A stretch of DNA of 64,000 nt from Karstenula rhodostoma CBS 690.94 (taxonomy: Eukaryota; Ascomycota; Dothideomycetes; Pleosporales; Didymosphaeriaceae). Below the pieces are notes generated by a model, which was not told where the DNA came from, did no database searches, and saw nothing but the letters and a program-made list of their open reading frames with translations. Positions 23,356 through 34,549 of the stretch are shown in pieces. The position numbers and the translations under genes are program-made. The stretch is taken from the NCBI GenBank assembly GCA_010093485.1, contig MU001514.1, positions 280,779 through 344,778 on the forward strand, read 5' to 3'. Every line of letters starts with the position of its first letter. Position 1 is the stretch's first letter.

Positions 23356-26300
23356 TCAAGTACTAGTTGAAGTGGTGGTAGTTGCAGTCGCCATTGTTGT
23401 AGTGGAAGCGGTCTCTGTCGCTGTCGCCGTCACTGTTGTGGTGGTGGGCCTCGTCTCTTCTGTGAGCGGGGGTAATGCCGGCTCCACGCTCTTCGCTGGA
23501 GGAGATGTGTTGTTCGGCAAGCTCGCGTTCGATAAGGTAGGCGAGCTAGTTGATTGTGTGGGGTTGAACGGGGGTGTTCCTGACGTGGTTGAAGACTGCT
23601 GAGCCAATTTTGCGCGTCTGCTCGTGTAGTCACTGAGGCTGAGCTTCTTGCGCGCAGGACCAGGCGTGATGGCACTGGTCACGGCAGGGGAGAAAGGCGA
23701 CAGAGCTATTCCAACACCCCCGGGCGACTGCGCAAGGGCACTACTAGTGAGAGCACTGGGAGATGCACCAGGGGTGACAGCAGTGTTAGATGCAGGGATG
23801 ACAAGTGTGGGGTTCGCGGGCATTTCTACCCGCATCTCGCCCATCTTCGGTCGTGGAGCCGTGGGCGCAGTATCATCATCTGCAGGCGCACTTGAGGGTG
23901 TCCACGGTGGCGCAGGCGGATGTGTGGGAGGATTTGAAGTCGCGGGAGACAACTCTGTGCTGGGTGCATCCGGCATTTCTTCGATCCTTGGCGTGGAAGG
24001 CCTGGGTGCAGCCAGAACTTCTGCATCCTTCATTTCGACATCGGTTGCTATCGTTGAGGCGGATTCCTCGGCTGGTGTCGAGTCTTTTGGTTTCACTACA
24101 ATTACCGTATCTGTAGAGATGTCCATGGCCACGGGTTCCTCGAGTGGGATCGAAGGGGCGGTAGGCGAAGGCTTGCTTGACGTGACATCCCTCAAAGCTG
24201 GCGAGTTCATCTCCAACTTTACAGATGCTGACCGTATGCGTTCCCTTTGTATCTTGTCGTCTTGAGCTTGCTGTAGCAGTCTGCGTTTGAAAGACATGAG
24301 GGGCCTTGTAGGTCTTGTTGTAGGTGCGGGCGCATCCATCGTGACCGCGCTGTCATCCGTCTGTGTAGAGCTGTCGACATATACTGGCTTCGGTTTTCCT
24401 GGCACACGCCCGTTTGTTCTCGACGAGCCACCGGAGGCTTTCCGTGCGACACCGTTGCTGTGTTCGCGAAGATATCGCGACGTTGGGGAGGGATTATTGG
24501 GGTCGAGTTGCTTCTGTAAAGACACGTTAGCTTTAAGAAGTGATAGACGGGAGAGACACCTTACAGAGGACGACAGGCTGGGCGTGTTTAGTGTCGACCC
24601 AGCGCTGTGTCTCTTCCCCCGCTTTCCCTTCTGCTGCTCGTCGTAGTCCATTTGCTCGAAAAGACGTTCTTGTTGTTGCAGCTTCCGCCTTTCACGCTCA
24701 GACATCTTTCCGTTGCCGTCATCTAACGAAAAATGCGTTGCAGGAGTGATGTCGCGGCTGCTGGATTTGTGCGAGCCAGACGTTGAGCGGCTGTCCCCAT
24801 TCTCGTCGTCGTGAACATCGCGATGTATGGCTTCGCTTCCCGCACGGCTATTCGTCGCGTGACCAGTGCTCAAAGGAGAGACTTGATTCTTCTTCGTCTT
24901 TCGTCCCTTGGCAGACTTGGAAGACTGCACTGGTTCTGCGCAAGTAGTGGCCGTGCGCCGAGCGAGCTGCAGCAGACATTCGTGGCCAGACGTGTTGTCA
25001 CAAGCACATCCGCCGAAATTAGCGAGTACGCATGCTATCCAAGGCTGTATCTTTTTGAGCCCTTCTTTCTTGATGTCGCCATTGGTGACAACCTTGACAA
25101 GTTGCTGCATGATCGAGTTGTTGATGTTCCACCCGACTGTGAGCTCTTCCCCCGGCTCAATATCTCGAGTCGCGAGGAAGCAGAAGTGAGCGCCGCCCTC
25201 GGGGCCTTGCGTTAGGATCTTCATTTCCATGTTTGGATTGCAGCTCCTCCTAGCATAGCGAAGTATTGTGCCCTCATGTCGTGTGTCGATGTAAATGGGT
25301 AAATGTGGAGGAAAGAAGACGAAGGGTTCGGGGTGTTGCAGGAGTTGCCAGCGATTCGCTGGGTCGTTGTAGTAGTCTTCTTTCCTTCCGATACGACCTT
25401 TTAGTTCGCCGATGAAGCCCTCTTGAGCGACAGGCGTCTCCACGGTGATGAGGTGCCATTGAGGGTGCAATCCATAGGCTTTCGTGTTAGGATCTTCTTC
25501 TGTCTGCTTGATAACGACAGGCGCGAGAGACTTTTCCATGTCTTCAATGGACTGATCGATTCGCTGGAACACTTCAGCCGGCGTTTTGCCCTCGGTGGCC
25601 TCAGCCAGTGCATCGCGATCGTTCAGCCACGACGTAATGTCGTTTGTTACTCTGAGATCAGTGAAGGAATTCGTATCGGTCGAAGGTGGCTCCGGTTGTC
25701 GGTACAGGTTCATGAACTCGAGTGAGAACTCTTCGATTGGGCCTTCTGGATTGATAGGCGATTTGACAGGGCTGTGTCCATTCAACATAACGGAGTTGCC
25801 TCTTTTACGGGATACTGGTGCGAGCGCTGGCGCTTGACTGACTATGCTCGTAGACGGTCGATGGCTTGTCTTCGGGCGTTTAGCAGGCGGCGGTAGGTCG
25901 CGCGGGCTCCCGCTCTTCCGGTCGGGATTGTAATGAAGATCGGTGTTCGACTGGATGGCCCAGCCATTGGGCTGCACAGCGCCTAGAGGGTCTTTTTGTC
26001 GCTTCTTGTGGCTTTTGGTGGTGGTTCTCGGTCGACCTTTGCGCTCACCAATGTTGTGTAGCTCGCGACGTTGCCGTTGCTTCTCGAGGGCGCTCCTCCG
26101 ATCGATGGGTCTAGGGAGACAGTCTACGCACTCGTGAACGTCCGGGACATGGCTGGCGCTCTCGTAGTAACACACGATGTGCTGCCACGTATCGCACTTC
26201 TCGCACAGCACAGTATTTCCGTCGTCGTCGGAAAAGCCGCAGATGCATTTGATGGTCGACGACTCCTCTTCCTCGGTGGGGCCCTCTAACGCAGGCGAGC

Positions 26301-26391
26301 CGTTTGTGAAAGCGGGCGGTGGAGGACCGTAGTGGGCGACGGAAGCCGGCTGGTGATCAGCGTGCGCCTTTATCGACGACACGTCTGTCAT
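23356..26391 (-). CDS. set3: PHD-finger and SET-domain protein, Set3 type (histone deacetylase complex subunit)
   Basis: It encodes about 994 residues after removal of a 51-nt intron (24564-24514: donor GTAAGG, branch GCTAAC, acceptor TTTACAG). The intron keeps the frame, so retention would add 17 residues. A PHD finger spans about residues 48-92 (C49, C51, C63, C66, H71, C74, C88, C91). The SET domain is at about 330-445, with IYIDTRHEGTILRYARRSCN and the closing EELTVGWN, followed by a Cys-rich post-SET stretch. The rest is Ser/Pro-rich and probably disordered, ending in a Thr/Ser/Ala tail. Yeast Set3 is a scaffold of a Hos2 deacetylase complex that binds methylated H3K4, and its SET domain is thought to be inactive. 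The first real ATG is 26391. Confidence 0.9.
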   Translation of the reverse strand: MTDVSSIKAHADHQPASVAHYGPPPPAFTNGSPALEGPTEEEESSTIKCICGFSDDDGNTVLCEKCDTWQHIVCYYESASHVPDVHECVDCLPRPIDRRSALEKQRQRRELHNIGERKGRPRTTTKSHKKRQKDPLGAVQPNGWAIQSNTDLHYNPDRKSGSPRDLPPPAKRPKTSHRPSTSIVSQAPALAPVSRKRGNSVMLNGHSPVKSPINPEGPIEEFSLEFMNLYRQPEPPSTDTNSFTDLRVTNDITSWLNDRDALAEATEGKTPAEVFQRIDQSIEDMEKSLAPVVIKQTEEDPNTKAYGLHPQWHLITVETPVAQEGFIGELKGRIGRKEDYYNDPANRWQLLQHPEPFVFFPPHLPIYIDTRHEGTILRYARRSCNPNMEMKILTQGPEGGAHFCFLATRDIEPGEELTVGWNINNSIMQQLVKVVTNGDIKKEGLKKIQPWIACVLANFGGCACDNTSGHECLLQLARRTATTCAEPVQSSKSAKGRKTKKNQVSPLSTGHATNSRAGSEAIHRDVHDDENGDSRSTSGSHKSSSRDITPATHFSLDDGNGKMSERERRKLQQQERLFEQMDYDEQQKGKRGKRHSAGSTLNTPSLSSSVRCLSRLSLLKANVSLQKQLDPNNPSPTSRYLREHSNGVARKASGGSSRTNGRVPGKPKPVYVDSSTQTDDSAVTMDAPAPTTRPTRPLMSFKRRLLQQAQDDKIQRERIRSASVKLEMNSPALRDVTSSKPSPTAPSIPLEEPVAMDISTDTVIVVKPKDSTPAEESASTIATDVEMKDAEVLAAPRPSTPRIEEMPDAPSTELSPATSNPPTHPPAPPWTPSSAPADDDTAPTAPRPKMGEMRVEMPANPTLVIPASNTAVTPGASPSALTSSALAQSPGGVGIALSPFSPAVTSAITPGPARKKLSLSDYTSRRAKLAQQSSTTSGTPPFNPTQSTSSPTLSNASLPNNTSPPAKSVEPALPPLTEETRPTTTTVTATATETASTTTMATATTTTSTST

Positions 26392-28183
26392 AATCCGGCC
26401 GTCGCACAATGATGGGGTGGTGTTCGTCTGATGGTAGGCTCAGGCTCTGGGTGCGTTGGATCGCATGACGCCCGACGCGCGCACGACGAGAGCAGAGCGG
26501 ACGACGGCTTCGCAAGACGAGTCCGACGCCGGATAACAACGAGCAGCGCAGTTATCGCAACGGTTGAGGTGGTTATCGGGGCCCGGCGGCCCAGGAGAAG
26601 AGGCTTTCGTGGCTGCTCGCGGCACGGGTAGCGCTCGGAGGCGTCGCTGAGGGCAGGTGGAGGTCAGAGAACACACGAGAGCCAGGTGCGAGCACAGGAG
26701 AGTGTTATTGAGACCGAGAGAGGCCGTGGTGGTGCAACGCGCGGGCTGCGAGTGTGTGAGAGGGGAGGAATGGACGGAGAGGCGGATCCTGAGGGGCGCT
26801 GGGGGGACAAGCCCAACAAAGGAGAGGGCGCGCGCGCGCAACGAAGGGGAACGGGTGTCGACGGCGAAGAGGCGCTGCACCGTGGGCTCGTGTCCGCAGC
26901 TGGAGAGAAGGGGGTCGCGTTAATGTGTTGTGACAGTCACATAGCAGGCAAAGGAAGAGGACCTGCAACAGAGGAATAGAAAGTGAGCTAGACCGCAGTG
27001 GACTTAGGGTGGGCGCTAGCGTTTTTGGACAGAAAGCATTCGGACACTGAAGAGAAGGTTAGCGAAGGGCCAGCACCGTGCCATGTCCACCGATGCCGCC
27101 GGCCAATGGGGCGCGGCGCCACGGGGCCCTGCGGCTGAGAGTGCTTTTCTGCGTCGAAGGCATGGGCGGTGGGTTGCGTTGCGAGAGGGAGGAAGACGCG
27201 AAAAGATGTCGACGGCCGGGGCTGAGATGCGTGATGAGACAACGGCGACAGCATCCGTTCCCTGCAGGCCACCCGTGGACAGCCAATCGGCACATGGGCG
27301 CAGCGAGGGCCCGGCCACGGCGGCTTATTAGTGAGATAAGATCTGTCCAGCGTTCCAGCGTGCCAGCGTGCCAGCGTTCCAGGAGCGAAGATCAAGTTCG
27401 CGGCCAGCATTCAGAAAACCAACGGCCACGCCGCCGTAGTGGAGCGGTCGTCGGGAGTTGCAGGGCGAACGAGATGCCTGGGGGGGGAAGGAACGACGTG
27501 GACCTTGGGCTGGCCGCTGGCGCCTGCCTTGCCTTGCCTTGCTGCCCCTCGGCGGTCGCTGCCTGGCAGTTGGGGCGGAGCATGGCTCCCGCCCGCTGAA
27601 ACGCCCGACCGGCAACCGCTGCCCACGCCAACGCTCCGACCATGATGAAGTCATCATGAGCCCTTTTCCCCTGCACGCCGCGGCTACTGAGACAAACAAC
27701 AGTCGCGACGTTGATCTTAAATGCTGCCCTGTCGCCGCTGTCCCACGGGTTCGCCATGACTTGTTGTAGATCTAGAGCTACCCTGAACTTCTGTCCTGTC
27801 GTCCGTGCAGAACAAGACAGGCCGTTCTGCGACCCGCGCCTCCGCCTCTACTTGTCCCTCCACACTGTTGTGTGCAACTAAACATCACGACTGTAAACAG
27901 ACATGCGATGCGGGTATGCGCAGCCGGCGCACCGCATCCACTACATCCCGATGGTCGTCCTTCACACGCTGTCCGGCGTCGGTCCTCCAGACTCAGACCT
28001 CGGGCCCACTCCATGATATAGCCATCATACCCCTCATTCATTCAATTTGCCGTATACACTAGAACCGCAATATATTCCGCGAATAACACCCACCGGGATC
28101 TCTCCAGATATATTCATCGTTCCTCTGCAAGTAGACGCGATGTTGCGGGATCTTGCTCAAACGCTCTCCTTCCGGCATTCACC
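26392..28183. other. divergent intergenic region, Set3-type gene and carboxylesterase gene
   Basis: These 1.8 kb hold both promoters and probably long leaders. They are GC-rich with overlapping frames on both strands, none with a domain. A short array of 8-bp CCAGCGTK units lies at 27347-27382 and GCCTT units occur near 27530. No gene is supported. Confidence 0.5.
27347..27382. repeat. 8-bp tandem repeat CCAGCGTK
   Basis: Four units (CCAGCGTT, CCAGCGTG, CCAGCGTG, CCAGCGTT) plus a partial fifth, in noncoding sequence upstream of the carboxylesterase gene. Confidence 0.9.
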
Positions 28184-30318
28184 ATGGCTCCTCTTGTTGG
28201 CCTGGCCCGATGTCTTGTCTTCCTATCGCTGGCCAGGGATGTTGTTCCCGTACCTAGCCCGCAATCAATCCGCAGTGATCTGACTATTCTCACCCACAAC
28301 GACTTGTATGGTTTGTACATGGTTCATTGGTCCAGGGGTCAAAGTACCGGGGTTGAGCTTGAACCTCTGCTTACTGGCATTGATTACCAGGTAATTCGAG
28401 TACCAGACAAGCGGCGACAATCGTCCTAAGCGCTCGCGGTTCGAGATCAAACGCCGAGAGCGGGTGTAAAGCCTTGCAAGAGACGCTGTGGGACCCGGCA
28501 GACCATACAGAATTAGACTTCTTGCGGTATCTGGAGTACGAGAATGCTAGCGACGATATCGGGCACTATTGGATCCGAAGCCGAAGCAACACGGGCTGCA
28601 GAGCGATTACAACGCTCGGCAAGATCAAGGCCATCCCGTGTGACACAAAGTTACCGGCTTTGTGTTCCCAGTCGGCGCCGTTGGGTTCGACATCCAGTAA
28701 CAACACGGGCCCAGCATGGCAGACAACTGTCCGGACCGGTGAAGCGACCGTGGTCGGATACCGCGACAAGCTTGCTTTCCGCTTCCTGGGCCTCAAATAC
28801 GCGTCCTACCCTGCCCGATTCACATATTCCGCATACCAGGCGCCCCGTGGTCAAGTTTCGGCTCTGGCTTATGGTCCAGGGTGCATCCAGAGTAGTTGTA
28901 CCGACGCAAGCTGCAGCGAACAATGTCTCTACCTGAATATTTGGACCCCACACCTTCCCTCCAATGCGAGATCATCCAAAAAAGCCGTAATGTTTTGGAT
29001 CCACGGCGGAGCTTTCATGAGTGGGTTTGGTTCGGACACAACGTTCGATGGCGGCAGCATGGCATCGAGAGGTGACGTTGTAGTGGTGACCATCAATTAC
29101 CGTCTTTCCACCCTCGGCTTCCTCGCTACAAGCCAATCCAAATCGCGCGGCAATTACTGGTTATCAGACATGGTGGCAGCGCTAGACTGGGTGCAGAATC
29201 ATATCCAGGATTTCGGTGGCGACAAGGAGAGAGTGACCATTTTTGGCCAGAGCGCTGGCGCCGCTTCGGTAAGGGCACTGCTTGCCTCGCCCCGCGCCAA
29301 AGGCAGATTTTCCAGGGCTATCATGCAGTCGTGCCCAGGCGGTACGGGGTACTCGTTATATCCCAGTATAGCGGAAGCTACAAACAAGACCAACGCGATA
29401 TATGCCGCGAATGGATGCACACAGCAGAATGAAGCAGGCCGACTTGCATGCCTACAGAAGGCGGATCCTGCAAAACTTGTGACGGGAACAACGACCTACA
29501 ATTTCCCAGTCGTCGACGGCACATACCTGACCTCGTCCGAGCTACTGTTGGATGGCTCTGGTCCTTCTCTTGATGTCGCACTTATGACAGGCGTTATGCG
29601 CGACGATGGCGCCCCTTTCAGTTCCTTCTCTAAAAGCCTTAATGCCTCTCAAACGCTCACAGACCAAGGCTATGATGCCGATGACATTCTTGGCTCCGAT
29701 CTCTTCCCTGTCCCGCAATCGGGAAACGCCACTTTGGATATCTTTAACCTCACAGCTCGTGTGGCGACGGATGCAATGTTCCGCTGTCCGACTCAATCAA
29801 CGGGGTTTTCGGCACTCAAGAGCAAGGTGTTTCCAGTGGTATACTCATACGAGATCGATCGCGGATTTCAGCTTGTCAGTTGGAGCCCCAATCCACGCAC
29901 ATGCGAAGCGCCCAAGACGGCAGAAGACCCACTCGGTGACCCCAACTTGCCGTACTGGAAGTGCCACAGTGGAGAGCTGTATTACGAGTTCGGTACGGCG
30001 ATACGCGAGGGACGTCAGCCGCGCGACCAGGAAGATATCCCGTTCTCGCAGTATCTGTTGGATACGTGGACCGCATTTGGCAGGACGAAGCATCCAAATC
30101 CGGATCTGGGGTTCCTGCAGGCGAGAGGATTTACAAACACGTCGGCTGTTGTGAAGAAGATCACGCCTTGGAAGCCGACGAGTGCAAGGGACTTGAAGCT
30201 CAGGGTGCTGGATGTCCGGCCGAGAGATGAGGGATTCAGGGAGGTCAAGCAGTGCGAGGTGCTTAAGCTGCCGATGGATTACTACTTGGACTCGAGTCAT
30301 TCAGCTGATGTAAAGTAG
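28184..30318 (+). CDS. secreted type-B carboxylesterase/lipase with Cys-rich N-terminal module
   Basis: Two exons (28184-28310, 28391-30318) encode 684 residues. The N-terminus has a short hydrophobic stretch (GLARCLVFLSLA) that can serve as a signal peptide. Residues about 44-140 hold a Cys-rich module (CKALQETLW..., YWIR, CRAI, LPALCSQSAP). The esterase domain follows: SEQCLYLNIWTP, oxyanion loop HGGAF near 247-251, and the nucleophile elbow GQSAG with S330. The acid position reads GVMRDDGAPF, so it is probably Asp rather than the usual Glu. The His lies in CHSGELYYEFG. The family hydrolyses carboxylic esters outside the cell; the substrate is unknown. The donor is a weak GTTTGT, but the join is in frame and restores the module. 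Confidence 0.88.
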
Positions 30319-30401
30319 TAGTGTCGTCTGTGCGTGAAGGATCCGACTCTATATGCATCAGAAGCTCGCTATAAAGCGCCAAGCTGCTAGTAACATTGAT
30401 C

Positions 30402-31487
30402 TCATCGCACTACTCCAACATGAACAATGAAGCCGCAGTTCTCTCGTAAAGGCGCAGTCAGGAGTGCATCGGGCACCTGCCACACATGAAAGTATTTATT
30501 GAAACACTTCAACCAAGCTTCAAAGACGTCGTGAGAACGAAGCTGTTGTGCCACAAGGCATATGGTTGGCTTGACCTGCTCTTCATGGGAGCGCAGCTTA
30601 CATATTTGAGCACACGTATTGGTCAGCGGCTCAATGAGACTCTCGTTGTAGATACAGTCACAGGCAATGACCAGGTCGACACCTGCGTTTTCGTGCAGGC
30701 CGAGCTGAATTGGCAACGAAGAGACGGAGTTCAGTTCCCAGTCTAGCTCGAGCGTTTCAATGCTGTCTTTCTCTAATGGGAGCGAACGAGATGTTTTCTT
30801 CTTGGTCTTTGGTTTCTTGGTGTTAGTGACGGGTGAGTTGTCGGTAATGTTCTGTTTCAAAAGCCTGAGCACGTAGTCCTGGTCGGTGGCGATATATCTG
30901 TGAATCTGGGGGGCAAGAGTCAAGGCAACGATGCCGGAGACGCCTGCGCCGAGCTCGATGGCTATGCTCAAAGGACTCAAAAAGCCACACTTGGAAAGAA
31001 AGTTTGGGGAGGAGAGCCAAGAGGCGACAAGGGGCGTTACTTTCCAGACCACTGCGACCCATGTCAGCGAAGAGGGCCACGGTGATGACAGCGAGATTGT
31101 GCAGACCTGCGCCCGTGGTGCCTTGCTTGCGGTCCGACGTGAGGAGGCCATGCGACTGCCGGATGGTAAGGTCTCTCCCACCGATGCTGACCTCGATCTC
31201 GGCTGCCTGTGGATCGATGAAGCCTAGCGACTGAGAGGGAAGTTCTAACGAGAAAACGACGTAGGCGTCTGAAGTTTGGGTCCGGTGGTCAGTATGGTGC
31301 AATGTAGCGAATGGGGTGTGTAGAGAGATACGTTGTGCCGAGGAGTATCGAGGTAGCGGATTGGCCGAGTTGAGTGTAGTGCTAGCTTACCTTCCTCGGG
31401 ATCGGTCACGGGGTCGCCTAGAAGGGTGTGCAGGTCATTCATGATGGCAACAACGGCGTCGGAATGCTGTGCTCGTAGGGCGTCCAT
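30402..31487 (-). CDS. rkm5: protein-lysine N-methyltransferase, METTL21/RKM5 family
   Basis: Three exons (31487-31391, 31268-31107, 31051-30402) encode 302 residues, with both phase-1 junctions clean (G|AC and G|TG). The family entry block SLGFIDPQAAEIEVSIGGRD and SHGLLTSDRKQGTTGA leads across an intron into VVWKVTPLVASWL. The SAM-binding motif is IELGAGVSGIVALTLA, and the post-strand motif is DLVIACDCIYNESLIEPL. A Lys/Thr-rich loop (about residues 160-180) is an insertion. Yeast Rkm5 monomethylates ribosomal protein L1; the same role here is inference. Its stop codon is only 83 bp from that of the convergent esterase gene, so the 3' UTRs probably overlap. Confidence 0.85.
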
Positions 31488-31944
31488 GGCAAATCCAGCC
31501 GAGGACGGTATGTCTTGGAAAGTCCGAGGTGGTCTGGGGCGGTCTTGGCTGGGAGGCGCGTGGTGCAGGCTCGTGTGCACAGCAGCGGGCCTGCAGCATG
31601 AAGTTGCGGACGATGCACAGCACACAATATAAATGCAGGCTGTGAGGGCTAGATTTTCAGAGGATTCCCAGTGGAGCCAGCGGAAGACGGCGGTCTTCCA
31701 GTAGTCAGCGCAGAGCGGCTGCGTCATTGCGGTTGGCACTAGCTCCAAGCTGTAGACCCTCGCCATTCGCAAGGCCCAACAATAACCACCAGAGCCTCCG
31801 CCAACCTCCACTCCTCTCCTCGCCTTTGCATACGCTCCGCTGGCGGCCCTCCCGACACGTGTTCTCCTACTGCTTGCCGTGCTCACTGCCGTCCCTGTTT
31901 CCATCTACCTCGCCCACTCCCCCCTCCCACACATTTCCGCCACC
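31488..31944. promoter_or_regulatory. divergent promoter, RKM5-like and acyl-CoA synthetase genes
   Basis: These 457 bp separate the two start codons. The synthetase side (about 31790-31944) is strongly C/T-rich and ends in CACCATG, a good fungal initiation context. The frame upstream of that ATG stays open but encodes no family-like sequence. Confidence 0.5.
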
Positions 31945-34191
31945 ATGCCGCGCGACCTCAAGAAGCTCATGCCGCAGGCGCGGTCCGAGGTGCACCATCC
32001 CCTCTCGGTCGAGGTGTCCGGTCTGCAGAAGGTCGATGGCGAGACGATCCCGCGCCGAAATGCGAAGACGCCTGACGCGCTGCGCCTGACGCCCAACGAC
32101 GACGTCAAGACGCTGTACGATGTGCTGAAATACTCGTCCGCCAAATTCGGCAACGCGAAGGCTGTCGGCACCCGCAAGGTGGTCAATGTCCACGAGGAGA
32201 CCAAGAAGGTCAAGAAGATGGTTGATGGCAAGGAGCAGGAGGTGGACAAGAAGTGGCAGTACTTCGAGCTCGGCCCGTACGAGTGGAGGAGCTTCGTCGA
32301 GCTCGAGCAGCTGTGCATCCACGTCGGCGCCGCCTTGAAGCATCTCGGCTTCGTGCCCCACGACCGCATCCACTTGTTCGGCGCGACCAGCATGCAATGG
32401 CTCAGCTCCGCGCATGGTGAGTGATTGTCTGCTGTGGTGCATCTCTTACGCGCGCTTACACGCTTAGGTGCTTTCACGCAGTCGATGAGCATCGTCACTG
32501 CATATGACACGCTCGGCGAAGAGGGTCTTAAGCACTCCATGCTGCAGACCAAGGCCAAGGTTATGTTCACCGACCCGCATCTGCTCCCCAGGCTCGTGAA
32601 GCCCTTCAGCGATGCTAAGGATATCCAAGTAGTCGTCTACAGCACCAAGGATCAGGCTGAGCTAAAGCACATTGAAGCCCTTACAAGCGCGCATCCCCAC
32701 TTGAAGGTCATCAGCTTTGATGACTTTGTGACGCTTGGAAAGGAGCACCCCGCCGAACCCATCCCACCCAAGTCGGACGACCTCGCCTGCATCATGTACA
32801 CTTCTGGATCAACAGGAACGCCAAAGGGTGTCTTGATCAAGCACAGCAACGTTGTCGCTGCCAGTAAGTTGAGATTGTGGGTGCTTAGTTGGCCAACGCT
32901 AATGCGAAGTAGTTGCCGGTGTCGACGTTATTGTAGGCCAATATATTGGTCCTGGCGACTCTCTGCTCACCTACCTCCCCGCTGCGCACATCCTCGAGTT
33001 CGTCTTCGAAAACGCTTGTCTCTACTGGGGAGGAAACATGGGCTACGGCACCATCAGGACACTTTCGGATACCTCTGTGAGGAACTGCAAGGGTGACATC
33101 CGTGAGCTCAAGCCCACTGTTCTAGTCGGTGTGCCTCAGGTGTGGGAGACTGTGAAGAAGGGCATCGTTTCGAAGGTCGAAGCTGGTGGAGCACTGACCT
33201 CCAAGCTTTTCTGGGGAGCCATGGCCGCCAAGCAGTTTCTCCTGAGTTCAGGACTGCCTGGAGCAGGTTTCCTGGACACGGTCGTGTTCAACAAGGTCAA
33301 GGATGCGACAGGTGGCCGTCTGCGTATCTGCCTGAACGGTGGCGGACCGATCGCCAAGGAAACTCAGCGCTTCATTTCCTACGCCATCACCCCCATGATC
33401 AGCGGTTATGGTCTTACCGAGACCTCCGCCATGGGCGCTCTGATGGATCCGCTAGCATGGACCGATCAGGCGCTTGGCGAGACCCCTGCCTCTATTGAGG
33501 TCAAGCTGGTCGACTTCGCCGATGCCGGATATTACTCGACCAACAAGCCGCCGCAGGGCGAGATCTGGATCCGTGGAGGAGGTGTTGTCGCCGGATACCT
33601 CGATCTTGAAGAGGAGACCAAGGAGTCCTTCACCGATGATGGCTGGTTCAAGACTGGCGACATCGGAGAGTGGGACTCCAAGGGCCAGCTCAGGATCATT
33701 GACCGCAAGAAGAACTTGGTCAAGACGCTTGCGGGTGAATACATTGCTCTTGAGAAGCTGGAGTCGGTCTACCGATCTGCTCCCGTCGTGGCGAACATTT
33801 GCGTCTACGCTGCGGACGATCAGATGAAGCCTGTTGCTATCATCGTCCCTGCTGAGCCAGCGCTCAAGAAGCTAGCGCAGGAGAACGGCATCCAGGGCGA
33901 CAGTTTGGAGGAGCTGGTGCACAACCAGAAGCTGAACAGTGTGGTACTGAAGCAGCTGCAGACTCAGGGCCAGAAGGGTGGTCTTGCCGGCTTCGAGACC
34001 ATCGCCGGTGTGGTCATGGCTGACGAGGAGTGGACGCCGCAGAACGTAAGTTGCAACTTGTCCTAGAACCCGCTTGCCTCGTATCAGAATCCTAACAATT
34101 ACAGGGTTTCACCACGGCCGCACAGAAGATCAACCGCAAGATAATCCTGCAGACATACCAGAAGGAGGTCGACAAGGCATACGGCAAATAA
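31945..34191 (+). CDS. faa: long-chain fatty-acid:CoA ligase (Faa1/Faa4 type)
   Basis: Four exons (31945-32416, 32468-32863, 32913-34045, 34105-34191) encode 695 residues, the usual length for Faa-type synthetases. The AMP-binding P-loop is YTSGSTGTPKG at 268-278. ISGYGLTET is the A5-type motif. The FACS signature follows at DDGWFKTGDIGEW with IDRKKNLVKTLAGEYI. All introns have good GTRAG donors, and the last has a CTAAC branch site. The enzyme activates C12-C20 fatty acids to acyl-CoA with ATP, for lipid synthesis or beta-oxidation, on ER, lipid-droplet or peroxisome membranes. No C-terminal SKL is present (it ends KAYGK), which favours the non-peroxisomal type. The ATG was chosen for its CACCATG context and family-like N-terminus. 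Confidence 0.94.
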
Positions 34192-34549
34192 GCGATATCC
34201 CCCTCTCCCCTCTTGCCACTTGAAAACTTGGTAAGCCGCGGTCCTTCTTGGCGTTCGTCGGAGTTGGTTGCGTTTGTGCTGGACCTGAGGGCGGTGCGCG
34301 TGTGTTTACTTCTCCACGTGCCACAAGCGATGCGGTGGAAATTGACATGTATTGTAGCTATGTAATCATGGATACTCCTTTTTGCTGATTTAACGCTGTC
34401 GCGAATCACCTGGTGCGATGGGAACGCCCCGCTCCATAGCTGTACTCAGTGGATCCCGACTTTGACAGAGTAGTATCCAAACATTATATATATACCGGTC
34501 GTGTACCAGCTAAATAGCGAAGCAATTACACCCTCCACCGCCGCCCCAA
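34192..34549. other. convergent intergenic region
   Basis: These 358 bp lie between the stop codons of the acyl-CoA synthetase and the cupredoxin gene. They are T-rich on the synthetase side, with no gene, and presumably carry both 3' UTRs. Confidence 0.5.

Noticed and set aside
23648..24265. 205-codon frame on the plus strand
   Set aside because: It is antisense to the low-complexity C-terminal part of the Set3-type gene.
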